This document shows, in pieces, positions 63,967 through 64,000 of a stretch of 64,000 nucleotides of DNA (its first letter is position 1; every line of letters begins with the position of its first letter). The position numbers were made by a program, and so were the translations under genes. This DNA comes from Actinobacillus indolicus (GTDB lineage: Bacteria; Pseudomonadota; Gammaproteobacteria; Enterobacterales; Pasteurellaceae). The stretch spans positions 1,964,001 to 2,028,000 of the forward strand of contig NZ_CP038145.1 of NCBI RefSeq assembly GCF_004519515.1, in the 5' to 3' direction. The notes beneath the pieces are model-generated. The model was given only the letters and a program-made list of their open reading frames with translations, was not told the origin of the DNA and searched no databases.

Positions 63967-64000
63967 ATGAATATTGATAAATTTACCAGCAAGTTTCAGT
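63967..64000 (+). CDS. clpB: ATP-dependent disaggregase ClpB, N-terminal fragment
   Basis: Only the first 11 codons (MNIDKFTSKFQ) lie inside the window. They match the ClpB start, and a heat-shock promoter and an AGAGGAAACT ribosome site precede it. The call rests on that short match plus the promoter. Confidence 0.7.
   Translation, partial: MNIDKFTSKFQ

Overview
The window is about 64 kb of a Pasteurellaceae chromosome. Evidence: many copies of the Actinobacillus pleuropneumoniae-type DNA uptake signal core ACAAGCGGTC, often as inverted pairs that double as terminators; a prfB gene with the programmed +1 frameshift; and gene content and protein sequences typical of Actinobacillus and Mannheimia relatives (wecB/wecC, surA-rsmA, hldE, der, selD, menC). 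Species cannot be fixed from sequence alone. Inside one-third of the window sits an accessory island; the rest is mostly ordinary housekeeping sequence.

Region 1, 1-1000: 5-prime part of prfB, running out of the left edge. Region 2, 1139-18118: an accessory island between prfB and rnpB. It opens with a WYL-domain transcription regulator. Five near-identical inverted repeats (consensus CGACAYATCTTGTCG), each followed after exactly 10 nt by a TATAAT-like -10 box, precede five transcription units: (a) a GNAT-DUF262-DUF1524 protein plus a second DUF262 protein; (b) a degenerate FtsZ paralogue that has lost the GTP-binding signature but kept the T7-loop acids; (c) a PP2C phosphatase plus a CobB-type sirtuin; (d) an unknown protein, two divergent tandem sirtuins and possibly a YdcK-like beta-helix protein and an FtsK-gamma-like protein; (e) a leader with strong predicted RNA structure, a polynucleotide kinase-RNA ligase and a metallophosphoesterase. 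Between (c) and (d) lie a small 19-residue-repeat protein, a bacterial voltage-gated sodium channel and a HAD nucleotidase. The likeliest reading is a stress- or phage-responsive regulon that joins nucleic-acid attack, RNA repair, NAD-dependent deacylation, dephosphorylation and possibly interference with cell division. That function is inference; the shared promoter architecture is directly visible.

Region 3, 18144-36600: rnpB; a DUF1007/NicO nickel-cobalt pair; an alanine/glycine symporter; a TonB receptor with a complete ABC transporter (cobalamin- or siderophore-like); ycjX; ubiH; a 100-bp palindromic repeat; selD; ratA-rnfH; der; hldE; surA; rsmA; tRNA-Asn.

Region 4, 36600-48650: moeB/moeA, a second palindromic repeat, a MarC-family protein, yheS, a hicAB toxin-antitoxin pair directly upstream of menC, pgeF, ridA, yejK, bamE, wecB-wecC and rplY with a two-hairpin leader.

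Region 5, 48895-64000: alpha-glucan phosphorylase, slt, hpt, tRNA-Arg, tRNA-Pro, folD, gltS, yidE, an AEC transporter, argE with a six-helix membrane protein, metK with a MetJ box over its promoter, a TatD-family nuclease and the first codons of clpB behind a sigma-32 promoter.
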